A DNA stretch of 64,000 nt from Lacticaseibacillus hegangensis (lineage in GTDB: Bacteria; Bacillota; Bacilli; Lactobacillales; Lactobacillaceae), in contig NZ_RHOL01000011.1 in the NCBI RefSeq assembly GCF_003946465.1, forward strand, positions 1 through 64,000, read 5' to 3'. Of the stretch, positions 7,288 through 17,001 are shown one piece after another (position 1 is the stretch's first letter; the number at the start of each line of letters is the position of its first letter). The notes beneath the pieces are model-generated. The model saw only the letters and a list, made by a program, of their open reading frames with translations, ran no database searches and had not been told where the DNA came from. Both the position numbers and the translations under genes were made by a program.

Positions 7288-8505
7288 TCAGAAGTAATCT
7301 GAGAAGTACGGCTCGTCGTTGGGAATGATGCGCTCCAGCTGCTTAATGGCCGCCTTACTAGCTTCGATGCGCTCAATTTTGGCCAAGTACGACGGGCGGC
7401 GGTAACTCATCAGCATGGTCGTCAGCGTCTGAATGTCCAGCTTGACCGGGTCGCCCACCGGCCGATCGGTGACCTGCAGATGGCCGGCTTCGTCCCACCA
7501 GAGGCCGAAGACGCCGTTGTTCCAGTCGGCCAAGGGGTCTGACACGACAAAATGCAGCGGCTTGTCCGCCTCTTCAAACGGGTAGGACTTGAGGAACTGG
7601 GCCACGTCCACGATGCGCGCCATGAAGTACGGGTGGATGGTCTGGGTGATGTCACCATCGTCCAGCAGGAAGTGCAGCGGCTCGTTTTTGTAGATGTCAC
7701 CTTTGACGTGTTCCACCATGGAAAAATGCGCCGCGACGAAGTTCCACAGCCCGATGCGGGCCTCCTGGGTGTTATAAACCATTTCCTTGATGTGGAACAC
7801 CTCATCGGCGATCCAGTACAGAACGTACCCTTGCGGAATGTCATTGTCGTCGTAATAAACGCCAGCGATGCGCTCGTCCTCGTCCTCCCAGCGCCAGTAT
7901 TCGTCCCAGTTGAGCTGGTTGCGGATCATCGCGCCGTGATTGTGCAAGGCGAACCGGTTGTAAATCTCGATCACGTCCGGGTCGTCGATTTCCAGGCGCT
8001 CGACGTGGCCGGGCAGCGAGTTGTCGACCTTGGGCAGCTGCGTGTCCTTGACGTCAAACGTCAGGTGGTCGGACATGATCTCCCAGCCCTTTTTCCGGTA
8101 AAACGGAATGCTGTACGGGTACAGGTACGAGATCCACTGGTGATGGTCCCGCATGTGGGACAGGCCGATTTTGACCAGGTCGTGCATGAGCCCGTGGCCC
8201 GCGTATTCGGGGTACGTCCCCACGCCGGTCAGTCCGGCCATATCGTACAGCTGGCCGTGAATGTTGACGCGGCAGGGGTAAATCGCGAGCTGCGAGATCA
8301 GCTGATCGCCCTGCCACCAGCCGATGACGTCGGACTTTTCGAGCACTGGGCGCTTGGCCCGCTCGAGCTCGCCGTCCTCGTAGCCGGATTCCTCGACCTC
8401 TTTGGCTGTCACTTGAAACACGTAGGCTAATAAATCGTTGAACTGCTCGAGGTTAGCCGGGGTGACCGGCCTGATCTCAAGCTCGTCGCGGATGTCGTCT
8501 GCCAT
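7288..8505 (-). CDS. Eis-like GNAT N-acetyltransferase with sterol-carrier-like domain
   Basis: 405 residues, the length of the Eis family. An N-terminal GNAT domain holds the acetyl-CoA loop region (AGLTGVGTYPEYAGHGLMHDL, about 90-110) and YLYPYSIPFYRKKGWE. A second GNAT-like domain follows, then a C-terminal SCP2-like region. Members acetylate amine groups of small molecules such as aminoglycosides or protein lysines; the substrate here is unknown. The chain ends in the aromatic carboxyl terminus (PYFSDYF), which in Eis proteins contributes to the active site. The gene starts at an ATG with ribosome site AAGGAG, 17 bases after recD2, and may be co-transcribed with it. Confidence 0.85.
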   Translation of the reverse strand: MADDIRDELEIRPVTPANLEQFNDLLAYVFQVTAKEVEESGYEDGELERAKRPVLEKSDVIGWWQGDQLISQLAIYPCRVNIHGQLYDMAGLTGVGTYPEYAGHGLMHDLVKIGLSHMRDHHQWISYLYPYSIPFYRKKGWEIMSDHLTFDVKDTQLPKVDNSLPGHVERLEIDDPDVIEIYNRFALHNHGAMIRNQLNWDEYWRWEDEDERIAGVYYDDNDIPQGYVLYWIADEVFHIKEMVYNTQEARIGLWNFVAAHFSMVEHVKGDIYKNEPLHFLLDDGDITQTIHPYFMARIVDVAQFLKSYPFEEADKPLHFVVSDPLADWNNGVFGLWWDEAGHLQVTDRPVGDPVKLDIQTLTTMLMSYRRPSYLAKIERIEASKAAIKQLERIIPNDEPYFSDYF

Positions 8506-8522
8506 AAAAACTCCTTAGTGGC

Positions 8523-10994
8523 TTACTCAGCCTCCTGCGCTGCCAACAGCTTCGCCGGCGTCAGGCCATTTAACCCGATACGCGGGTCGATGGTCTGAGC
8601 TTGAATCAAAGCTTTGGTCAGGCGGTATTCTTTATTTGGATCAACTGCTTCACTATTTTCATTATCCGAAGCCACCGGCGCACTGTCAACCGCCTTGGAA
8701 GCATGTGGTCGCGCCGCGGTCGCGGCCGGCGTGCTTGCCGCAAAAATGTCGGGCTGATCCTGCTTCATCACCTTGGCTAGTCGGTCGACCAGCGCGGTTT
8801 TGCGGTTGTCAGCGACGGCTTCAACGGCCGTTTCAAAGGCGCGCGGGTCCCCCATCAGGATCAGGAAGTCCCGAGCCCGCGTCACCGCCGTGTACAGCAG
8901 GTTCCGCCGCAGCATGCGCCGCGCGTTCAGCGTCAGCGGCAGGATCACCACCGGAAACTCTGAGCCTTGCGCCTTGTGGATCGAGGTCGCATAAGCCAGC
9001 GTGATCTTGGACCAGTCGCTGCGCTGGTACTGCAGCTCGTTGCCGTCAAAATCGATCGTCAGCTCGTCAGTTTTGCTTTCGGCTTCCTTGGCCGCGGTGA
9101 TGCCGGTGATGATGCCGAGCTCACCGTTGAACACATTCGCGTCTGGATTGTTGACCAGCTGCAGGACCTTATCGCCGATGCGGTACTTCACCGGACCAAA
9201 CTCGACTTCCTTGGTGCGGTTGGACTTTTTCGGATTCAGGATGTCCTGGATCAGCGGGTTGAGCTGATCGATGCCGGCCGGGCCGCGGTACATTGGGGCA
9301 AGCACCTGCACGTCCGCCTTGTCGAACTGCGTGGCCGCCTTGTGCACGACCTGACCGACCACGCGCGCCAGCTGTTCCGGTGGGCATAAAATGAACGAGC
9401 GGTCCTTTTTGCTTTGCTGCCAGTCGGCCGGCAGGCTGCCAGCATTGATCGCATGCGCCAGCGGAATGATCGACGAGTCTTCGTCCTGGCGGTGAATGTG
9501 GCGCAGCTCCATAGCCGGTAATGTCCGGCTGCGAAGCAAGTCCGCAAACACCTGGCCCGGGCCCACCGATGGCAGCTGGTCTTTATCGCCGACCAGGATC
9601 ACTTTGATGCCCGGGTGCAGCGCCGCCAGCAGCGTGCGGAACAGGTAGGTGTCGACCATCGACATTTCGTCGACGACCAGCAGCCCGTCCGGCAGGTCCT
9701 TGGGCTCGTACTCCTGCGCGTCGATGGCCAGTCCCAGCAGTCGGTGAATCGTCGATGCCGGCAAGCCGGTAGTTTCCATGATGCGCTTGGCGGCCCGGCC
9801 CGTTGGCGCCGCCAGCATCAGCGGAAACGGCTCATCTTTGTACGTGTTGATGTCCAGACTGAGCCCGTTCAGCTCGGCATACGCGCGCACGATGCCGTTG
9901 ACCACGGTAGTTTTCCCGGTGCCTGGTCCCCCAGTGAGCAGGAAAATCTCGTTTTGCAGCGCCTGCTTAATGGCGGCGGTTTGCGTCTCGTCGTAGTGGA
10001 TCCCCGCTTCTTTTTCGACGGTTTTAATGACCTTCGCCGCCGCTTTGTCGCTGGGCGGATCTTTGACCGGCTCCTTCAAGGTGGCCAGCCGCGTGGCGAT
10101 TTCTCCTTCCGCGTCGTACAGCCGTTTAGGGAAAATGCGCTGACCGTCGGCGTACAGCTCGCCTTTTTCCGTCAGGGCCAAAATGGCCTTGCCCACCTGG
10201 TTGGCATCGATCTGCACGTTGCGGGCACTCTCCAGCACGCCAAGGGCCGAGTTGACGAGCACCGGCAGCGCGACGTACGTGTCGCCTTCGCCGTCGGTCA
10301 AGCGCTGGAGTTCGGCTAGCACCGCCCCGCCCAGCCGAATCTGGGAATCCGGCTCGATGTGCAGGTTGGCCGCGATGGCATCGGCGCGCTTAAAGCCGAT
10401 GCCGTCGATGTCGGCAATCAGCTGGTAGGGGTTGTCCTTGATGACGTCCAGCGCATCGGTTTTGTATTTTTGGTAGATTTTGGCCGCCATGTTGGACGTG
10501 AAGCCAAAGTCGTTTAGGCCGATGATAACCTGCTCCATGCCAAGATTCAGCTGGAGGTTGTCGACCAAAGTGGCCCGTTTTTCGGCGTTCAGGCCAAGGG
10601 GCTTGAGGACATTTTCGTCCTTGAGGATCTTGTCGATGGCGCCGGTGCCCAAAGCATCGACAATTTTCTTGGCGGTGATGCTGCCGATGCCAGGAAAGCG
10701 GTCTGAGGCCAGGTAGTTGATCAGCCCCTGCTTAGAGGTCGGCTTGTCGACTTGATAGTTGTCGGCCGCAAACTGCAGCCCGTAGCGCGGATGGTTGACT
10801 ACTTTGCCGACAAACGTATAAGTCTCGTCTTCCTTGATGTCACCAAAATTCCCGGTGACGGTGATCTCGTCATCGGGCCATTGAATATTTGTTTTGGTGA
10901 TCGTCACCGCGACGATTTTGAAAAACGTGGTCGGGCTTTGGAAAATAATGCTTTTGACCCGGCCGCTGACGCTTTGCTGTGCATCTTCATTCAT
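8523..10994 (-). CDS. recD2: RecD2-type ATP-dependent DNA helicase
   Basis: 823 residues with the architecture of RecD2: an N-terminal OB-like domain, a helix-hairpin-helix region (FPGIGSITAKKIVDALG, about 100-116; DGIGFKRADAIA, about 197-208), then the SF1 helicase core. The core has Walker A LTGGPGTGKTT (about 353-363), Walker B VVDEMSMVD, motif III GDKDQLPSVGPGQ, and late motifs TSIHKAQGSEF and YTAVTRARDFL. RecD2 is a 5'-3' helicase acting in DNA repair in bacteria that lack RecBC. The C-terminal 90 residues are low-complexity and Ala-rich. It overlaps the preceding TPR gene by 8 bases. Confidence 0.95.
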   Translation of the reverse strand: MNEDAQQSVSGRVKSIIFQSPTTFFKIVAVTITKTNIQWPDDEITVTGNFGDIKEDETYTFVGKVVNHPRYGLQFAADNYQVDKPTSKQGLINYLASDRFPGIGSITAKKIVDALGTGAIDKILKDENVLKPLGLNAEKRATLVDNLQLNLGMEQVIIGLNDFGFTSNMAAKIYQKYKTDALDVIKDNPYQLIADIDGIGFKRADAIAANLHIEPDSQIRLGGAVLAELQRLTDGEGDTYVALPVLVNSALGVLESARNVQIDANQVGKAILALTEKGELYADGQRIFPKRLYDAEGEIATRLATLKEPVKDPPSDKAAAKVIKTVEKEAGIHYDETQTAAIKQALQNEIFLLTGGPGTGKTTVVNGIVRAYAELNGLSLDINTYKDEPFPLMLAAPTGRAAKRIMETTGLPASTIHRLLGLAIDAQEYEPKDLPDGLLVVDEMSMVDTYLFRTLLAALHPGIKVILVGDKDQLPSVGPGQVFADLLRSRTLPAMELRHIHRQDEDSSIIPLAHAINAGSLPADWQQSKKDRSFILCPPEQLARVVGQVVHKAATQFDKADVQVLAPMYRGPAGIDQLNPLIQDILNPKKSNRTKEVEFGPVKYRIGDKVLQLVNNPDANVFNGELGIITGITAAKEAESKTDELTIDFDGNELQYQRSDWSKITLAYATSIHKAQGSEFPVVILPLTLNARRMLRRNLLYTAVTRARDFLILMGDPRAFETAVEAVADNRKTALVDRLAKVMKQDQPDIFAASTPAATAARPHASKAVDSAPVASDNENSEAVDPNKEYRLTKALIQAQTIDPRIGLNGLTPAKLLAAQEAE

Positions 10995-11652
10995 CGGCTT
11001 TACCCTGCGCCTTCAGGAATCCGGCAATGTCCCGGACCTGACCGGCCTGCTGATCATAGCCCTTAGGATCGAGCTTTTTCGCCTGGTCCAGGTACTGGCT
11101 GCCGTCTTCGTCTTGGCCGGTCAGTGCCATGCCGTAAGTGAACAGCACCCGTGCATTCTTGATCTGCAAAAATGGCGCCAGCAGCTTGGCGGCGTCCGCA
11201 AAGGCGCCAAGCCCCAGCAGCAGCTCCGCCGAAAGCAGCGCCGCGTCCACCTTTTCCGGTGCCGCGTCATGCGCCGTCAGCGCAAACGCCAGTGCCTTTT
11301 GCACCTGGCCGGCCTGCTGATAGCTGAGCGCCAGCATGTACTGCGCGTCCTGCTTGAGGCTGCCCTTCTTCGCGGTGGCCAGCTGACCGAAGTACTTGAT
11401 GGCCAGCGTCGAGTTCCCCTGGCTGAACGCTAAGAGGCCGGCGTCGTAGGTCAGCTCGGCATCATTGGGGAAAAGCCCCAGCGCCTTGACGATCAGTTGG
11501 CTGGCCTCATCGTAGGCGTGAATGCCGATCAGCATGGTCGCCAGCACGGCGTAGCGCTTCGGGTCCGTCGGCTTTTCGTCAATGCGTTTGACTGCGGCCT
11601 GAATCGCTGCATCGTGGTCCCCTTGATTAAATTGTGCGGTCAATGACGCCAT
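10987..11652 (-). CDS. TPR-repeat protein
   Basis: 221 residues, ATG at 11652 with ribosome site AGGAGGCACC. It is built of helical repeats with TPR character (AVLATMLIGIHAYDEASQLI, AELTYDAGLLAFSQGNSTLA, ALSYQQAGQVQKALAFALTA). No signal peptide is visible. TPR proteins are protein-protein scaffolds; no specific partner is evident. In Lactobacillales a TPR gene directly before recD2 is a recurring arrangement, and the two overlap here by 8 bases, so translation is coupled. Confidence 0.85.
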   Translation of the reverse strand: MASLTAQFNQGDHDAAIQAAVKRIDEKPTDPKRYAVLATMLIGIHAYDEASQLIVKALGLFPNDAELTYDAGLLAFSQGNSTLAIKYFGQLATAKKGSLKQDAQYMLALSYQQAGQVQKALAFALTAHDAAPEKVDAALLSAELLLGLGAFADAAKLLAPFLQIKNARVLFTYGMALTGQDEDGSQYLDQAKKLDPKGYDQQAGQVRDIAGFLKAQGKADE

Positions 11653-11663
11653 GCTGGTGCCTC

Positions 11664-12329
11664 CTAAATCGTGTCGGTTGGATCAAGTTTCTTCGTGATG
11701 TAGTCCGTGTCGTTCCAGCGCACCAGCTTGAATGGCAGCTGAGGCCCGTGCGCGTCGAGAATCGTCACGCTGCTGTTGGTCAGCCCGCCATCTTTGCGCA
11801 TGTCCTTGATGGGGGTGCCAAGCAAGCTTTGAATCAGCGCCACCAGCGCCGCCCCGTGGCTGACAAACAGCAAGTTATCATCCGGCTGCGCTTGTTTGAC
11901 GGCGGCGAGCACCACCGGCTGCATTCGCTGGATCAATTCTGGAAACGACTCGCCTTGAATTTTGGTCGGGTCGTAGTCGCCGGGGGCGTAGCGAAACGCG
12001 TGAAGCTCCGTGGGATATTTTTTCTCCACATCAGAAAAGCGCATGCCTTCCATGCGGCCGAGGTTGAACTCGCGCATCCCCACCGTGGTCGTAGTCGGAA
12101 TGTCTTGACCGAGTTGCTTGATCAGATACTGCGCCGTTTTTTGCGCGCGCGGCAGCGGACTGATGTAGGCGTGGGCAAATTTGACCCCACGCACGGTCAG
12201 GTAGTTGGCTAACTGGCCGATCTCCTCATAGCTTTCCTTAAGTAGCGGTGAGTCGCCGTTGGCCCCTTGGTAGCGCCCTTCCAGGTTCCACTCCGTCTTC
12301 CCGTGTCGAACAAAATATAACCGCGTCAA
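11664..12329 (-). CDS. Histidine phosphatase family protein (phosphoglycerate mutase-like)
   Basis: 221 residues. It starts at a TTG (12329) with GGGGGAGCAGGA just upstream, giving MTRLYFVRHGKTEWN. The catalytic RHGKTEWN motif (about 8-15), the substrate-handling region ESFPELIQRM and the second catalytic His in SHGAALVALI are all present. It belongs to the broad-specificity cofactor-dependent phosphatases (GpmB/PhoE-like) rather than glycolytic Gpm; the substrate is unknown. It ends 11 bases before the TPR gene, probably in one operon with the TPR gene and recD2. Confidence 0.88.
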   Translation of the reverse strand: MTRLYFVRHGKTEWNLEGRYQGANGDSPLLKESYEEIGQLANYLTVRGVKFAHAYISPLPRAQKTAQYLIKQLGQDIPTTTTVGMREFNLGRMEGMRFSDVEKKYPTELHAFRYAPGDYDPTKIQGESFPELIQRMQPVVLAAVKQAQPDDNLLFVSHGAALVALIQSLLGTPIKDMRKDGGLTNSSVTILDAHGPQLPFKLVRWNDTDYITKKLDPTDTI

Positions 12330-12406
12330 TCCTGCTCCCCCTAATGGTCTTATATAGTTACTAATTATCGCGATTTAACGCGCCTAATTCAAGGGGGCTA
12401 AAACCA

Positions 12407-12943
12407 TCAAACCTTTGGGGTCATCAAACAGGCCTTGTCCACGTCGATGGTGTGGCCTTCAAGCCCCAGCAGCATCATTTTGCGGTCGATGCCGCCGGCG
12501 TACCCAACCAGTTCACCGTGCTTGCCGACGACGCGGTGGCACGGAACGACGATGCTGATGGGGTTGTGCCCCACAGCGTTGCCGATGGCGCGCGGCGAGG
12601 TCGGTCGGCCAAGGGTTTCCCCCACCTGGGCGGCCAGCGCGCCATACGTGGTCACCTCACCATAAGGAACCGCCAGCAGTGCCTGCGAAACGGCCTGGCG
12701 AAACGTGGTCCCAGTCAGCTGAAGCGGCAGCGTCTGCGGATCAGGCTGATCACCGCCAAAATAGTCCTGCAGCCACAGACCAGTTTTGATCAGGACCGGT
12801 GTCACCTTGCGCGGCACATGGCTCAGGTCAAACTGCCCGCCAAAGTAGTCCTGGTCCTTGAACCAGATGCCCAGCAGGTGATCGTCGTCGGCCAGCAGAG
12901 TCAACTCACCGAACGGGGATTCATACGTGCTTTGTGCTTGCAT
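12407..12943 (-). CDS. ogt: Methylated-DNA-protein-cysteine S-methyltransferase
   Basis: 178 residues from the ATG at 12943, with GGAGG seven bases upstream; the longer open frame to 13237 overlaps mnmA and is not coding. The active-site motif IVVPCHRVVG places the methyl-accepting Cys at about 135, and the DNA-binding helix-turn-helix region is upstream (GEVTTYGALAAQVG...SPRAIGNAVGHNPI). The enzyme transfers O6-alkyl groups from guanine to itself in a suicide reaction. It follows mnmA but is separated from it by a terminator, so it is probably expressed separately. Confidence 0.94.
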   Translation of the reverse strand: MQAQSTYESPFGELTLLADDDHLLGIWFKDQDYFGGQFDLSHVPRKVTPVLIKTGLWLQDYFGGDQPDPQTLPLQLTGTTFRQAVSQALLAVPYGEVTTYGALAAQVGETLGRPTSPRAIGNAVGHNPISIVVPCHRVVGKHGELVGYAGGIDRKMMLLGLEGHTIDVDKACLMTPKV

Positions 12944-13017
12944 CACGGCACCTCCAATTGCTTTTATTTTACCATACGAACACGTGTTCTGAATAGCGCA
13001 CCAGCGCCTGGTGCCAC

Positions 13018-13047
13018 GAAAAAACACTCCCACATTTGTGAGAGTGT
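13018..13047 (-). terminator. Intrinsic terminator after mnmA
   Basis: An 11-bp stem (13024-13034 with 13037-13047) has a 2-base loop and one G-U pair, and is followed by T6 on the minus strand. Confidence 0.9.
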
Positions 13048-13064
13048 CCAATCGTGCCTGATGC

Positions 13065-14213
<1,149 letters not shown>

Positions 14214-14250
14214 TTATCCGATTTGAAGGTCGTCAATTCCAGTAGGCTTA

Positions 14251-14278
14251 ATTATACCAGTGCCAACGTGAAAAACAA
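14251..14278 (-). promoter_or_regulatory. Promoter of mnmA
   Basis: TTGTTT (14273-14278) and TATAAT (14251-14256) on the minus strand are 16 bases apart. Confidence 0.7.
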
Positions 14279-14315
14279 CACTTGCGGAAAGTAAGCACAG
14301 CTGACCCATCGCTGC

Positions 14316-14846
14316 TCACTTGCGAATGTAATCCGCTCGAACAATCGCCATGTAATCCGCCTCCTGCGCCGGCGAAAACATGATGCCGGCCTGCCTCATG
14401 GCCTTGCTGACGCCCAGCGACATGGTTTGTACCACGTAGGCGACCGCCGTGACCCCTTGGATCAAAAGCTGGTAATGTTGTTCCAGAACCGGCTGTAAGC
14501 TGGCGGCCTGCTCTGCGGTCAAGCTGGCACTCAGACTGACTAGATTGGCCAAAATCTGACGGCGCAGTTCGTCAGAGGTCGCACCCCAGCTCACGCTTTT
14601 GCTCTGATTCCGCTGGCCGATCAGGGGCAGACGCTTCTTTTTTGGTTTCATCCCCACAAGCGCTTGCGGCGCCGCGCCGAGCACCCGACTCAATTGGCCG
14701 AGTTGCCTGAGTGTCGGGACGACTTGCCCATTTTCCCACTGGTTTAACGTATCAGGCGTGATCCCCAGCAACAGCGCAGTGTCTTCCTTCGACTTTCCGC
14801 TCGCAGCGCGCGCGGCGGCGAGATCCTTACCCATTGCAAAAGCCAT
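14316..14846 (-). CDS. XRE-type helix-turn-helix protein
   Basis: 176 residues from the ATG at 14846, with GGAGGAGAATGAT before it; the in-frame extension to 14945 lacks a ribosome site. The N-terminal HTH spans about 5-60 (KDLAAARAASGKSKEDTALLLGITPDTLNQWENG). A basic linker (KPKKKRLP) follows, then a helical C-terminal half with no domain I recognise, possibly for dimerisation or ligand sensing. It stands alone between mnmA and the divergent oxidase gene at 15106, which it might regulate; no operator could be identified. Confidence 0.8.
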   Translation of the reverse strand: MAFAMGKDLAAARAASGKSKEDTALLLGITPDTLNQWENGQVVPTLRQLGQLSRVLGAAPQALVGMKPKKKRLPLIGQRNQSKSVSWGATSDELRRQILANLVSLSASLTAEQAASLQPVLEQHYQLLIQGVTAVAYVVQTMSLGVSKAMRQAGIMFSPAQEADYMAIVRADYIRK

Positions 14847-15105
14847 ATCATTCTCCTCCGGCCTACCACCACGGCGGGCCTGCTTGGTATCGTTGCAGCA
14901 CAACGACTGCACGGCACATACAATAACACTTTTTGCCTGTTGCACTTGAACATGACGAAAGTGTTAGCTGCGTTCCCGTCAGATTGATCTGCCACTGCAG
15001 AAATATACTCATGAGATAACCCCCGCCGATGGCTTATGGCACCCTTTTTTGCAAAATAGTGTTACGGTATTTTTGTGAGCGTTTTAAAGAAAGGAAGCCT
15101 TTAGC

Positions 15106-16500
15106 ATGACAGTTTTTGCCGCATTTTCTAACGATGAGATCCTCGCCGACCTTAAATCCAATGTGACTACCGGCAGCGTGATCACCGACCCGGCCACCTT
15201 GAAAAAGCAGTCCTTCTCCCCCAACCTGACCGATGATGATTCCGGGCTGGCTCTCGCCTTTATCGAGGCGCACAACACTGCCGACGTGCAAGGCGTGCTC
15301 AAAACCGCGCGCAAGTATCACGTCCCAGTCGTCACCCAAAACCGGTTCACCAGTACCGTGATCGGGGCGGACGGCATCGCCGGCAGTTTCATTCTGTCCA
15401 CCGCCGGCATGAACCAGATCAAAGAGATTAGCAAGGCCGACTCGCTGGCCGTGGTCGAACCCGGCGTCATCAACGGCGACTTAGACCAGGCCGCCCGCAA
15501 GCAAGGCATGTTCTACGCGCCAGATCCTGGGTCCAAACCGATTTCCGGCATCGGCGGCAACGTCGCGACCAACGCCGGCGGCATGAGCACCGTCAAGTAC
15601 GGGGCAACCAAGGACAACGTGCTCGGCCTCAAAGTGGTGCTGGCAGACGGCCGTGAGTTGAGACTCGGCGGGCGCACGCTCAAGCAGGCGTTCGGCTACG
15701 ATCTGACGCAGCTGTTTGTCGGCTCTGAAGGCACACTCGGCATCATCACCGAAATCACGGTCAAGCTGATGCCGATTCCGCTTGGCACGCCCGTCATGGG
15801 CATGGCCTTTTTCGAGAACATGACGGCGTTGGCCGAGGCCGTCGCCGAGATCCGCATCTCTGGCGTCTACCCGACGATGCTGGAGGCGATGGATCACCCG
15901 ACCATTCAGGCCATCGACCAGTACGACGGCACCAACTACAGCAAGGAATCCGGGGCGATGCTGATCTTCAAAATTGATAACGGCACCAAGCAAGCCATGG
16001 ACGTGCTGAACGCCCTGCTGACCAAGCACGGAGCCCGCGACATCACTGTCACCGAGAAGCCCGAGGAGCAGGCCCAGCTGGAAAAAGTCCGCCGCGACAT
16101 GCTACCCGCCATTTTCACCGGCCAGAACCACATCATGGAGGACATGGCGATGCCGCTGTCCCAGCTGGCGCCGATGATGGACTACATCAAGCAGGTCGGC
16201 CAAGACCTCGGCCTGAAGATTTACACCGCAGGCCACGCCGGCGATGGCAACGTCCACCCGTCCATCGTCTGGCCGCTTGAGGAAAAAGGCGTCCCGGCCA
16301 AGGTCAGCCAGGCGCTGTCCTTGATGTTCAAGAAGACGCTGGCGCTGGGCGGCACCATTTCCGGCGAGCACGCCGTGGGGATGCTGAAGAACCAGTGGAA
16401 CAACGCCGAGCTCGGCGAAGACGTTGACCTGCTCCAGCACCAAATCAAGGCGCTGCTTGACCCGATGAACCTGCTGAACCCGAAACGCAAGATCAACTAA
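15106..16500 (+). CDS. FAD-linked oxidase, glycolate oxidase GlcD / D-lactate dehydrogenase-like
   Basis: 464 residues, ATG at 15106 with AAAGGAAG upstream. It has an N-terminal FAD-binding PCMH domain (VVTQNRFTS, IKEISKADSLAVVEPGV, GGNVATNAGGMSTVKYG, GSEGTLGIITEITVKL) and a C-terminal oxidase domain with the catalytic HAGDGNVHP and GEHAVGMLKN. This is the GlcD/DLD family, which oxidises 2-hydroxy acids such as D-lactate or glycolate. No GlcE/GlcF partner is present nearby. In lactobacilli such solitary enzymes are often annotated as glycolate oxidase; the substrate is not certain. It is monocistronic with a strong terminator. Confidence 0.88.
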   Translation: MTVFAAFSNDEILADLKSNVTTGSVITDPATLKKQSFSPNLTDDDSGLALAFIEAHNTADVQGVLKTARKYHVPVVTQNRFTSTVIGADGIAGSFILSTAGMNQIKEISKADSLAVVEPGVINGDLDQAARKQGMFYAPDPGSKPISGIGGNVATNAGGMSTVKYGATKDNVLGLKVVLADGRELRLGGRTLKQAFGYDLTQLFVGSEGTLGIITEITVKLMPIPLGTPVMGMAFFENMTALAEAVAEIRISGVYPTMLEAMDHPTIQAIDQYDGTNYSKESGAMLIFKIDNGTKQAMDVLNALLTKHGARDITVTEKPEEQAQLEKVRRDMLPAIFTGQNHIMEDMAMPLSQLAPMMDYIKQVGQDLGLKIYTAGHAGDGNVHPSIVWPLEEKGVPAKVSQALSLMFKKTLALGGTISGEHAVGMLKNQWNNAELGEDVDLLQHQIKALLDPMNLLNPKRKIN

Positions 16501-16515
16501 CCGTCGATTGGACGC

Positions 16516-16555
16516 AAAAGGCCGCTGCGATTTTATTTTCGCAGCGGCCTTTTTG
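16516..16555 (+). terminator. Bidirectional terminator
   Basis: AAAAGGCCGCTGCGA (16516-16530) pairs with TCGCAGCGGCCTTTT (16539-16553) between convergent genes. Confidence 0.92.
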
Positions 16556-16560
16556 TGCGC

Positions 16561-16902
16561 TCAGGCCTCTTCCAGCACCTGACGCTCGATCATGTTGTCA
16601 ATAATGAAGTGATACTGCTCAACGTTATCGGCCGTCTTGTCGGTTTTGAAAATATTGATGGCCTTCAGCCCGTTGGCGGTGGTCACACCCATTTGGAACC
16701 CGGACAGGTCGGCCTTGAAGGTCACCTTCAGTTTGTTGGCCTGGGTGAATGGTGAATTCGGGTCCAGCGACCGCTCCAGCTGGAAGTTGCCGTTCTTTGT
16801 TTTCACAAACCCCAGATCCATCAGCGTATAGCGCTTGATCTGCGGTGATATCTTGTAGGTTTTCGAATCGCCCAATACGGAACCGGTTGCCTGTAATGCC
16901 AT
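16561..16902 (-). CDS. DUF1831 family protein
   Basis: 113 residues from the ATG at 16902 (GGGAGTGGGAG upstream). The pattern SVLGDSKTYKISPQIKRYTL, GNFQLERSLDPNS and TTANGLKAINIF is characteristic of DUF1831, a small protein family largely confined to Lactobacillales. In many lactobacilli it is encoded near a cysteine desulfurase, and such a gene lies 2.5 kb away here. The function is unknown; the fold is probably TATA-binding-protein-like alpha/beta. It has no membrane segment. Confidence 0.85.
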   Translation of the reverse strand: MALQATGSVLGDSKTYKISPQIKRYTLMDLGFVKTKNGNFQLERSLDPNSPFTQANKLKVTFKADLSGFQMGVTTANGLKAINIFKTDKTADNVEQYHFIIDNMIERQVLEEA

Positions 16903-17001
16903 AACTCCCACTCCCTGTGCGCTCAGCGGCGCTTGTATTCGCTTTTATCTTACCATAATCGCATATCCGGCACCAAAGATTGCCGCACAATCATTGGCGG
17001 A

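Noticed and set aside
7552-8430. A 292-codon plus-strand ORF opposite the Eis-like gene
   Set aside because: Antisense shadow without a recognisable domain or start signal.
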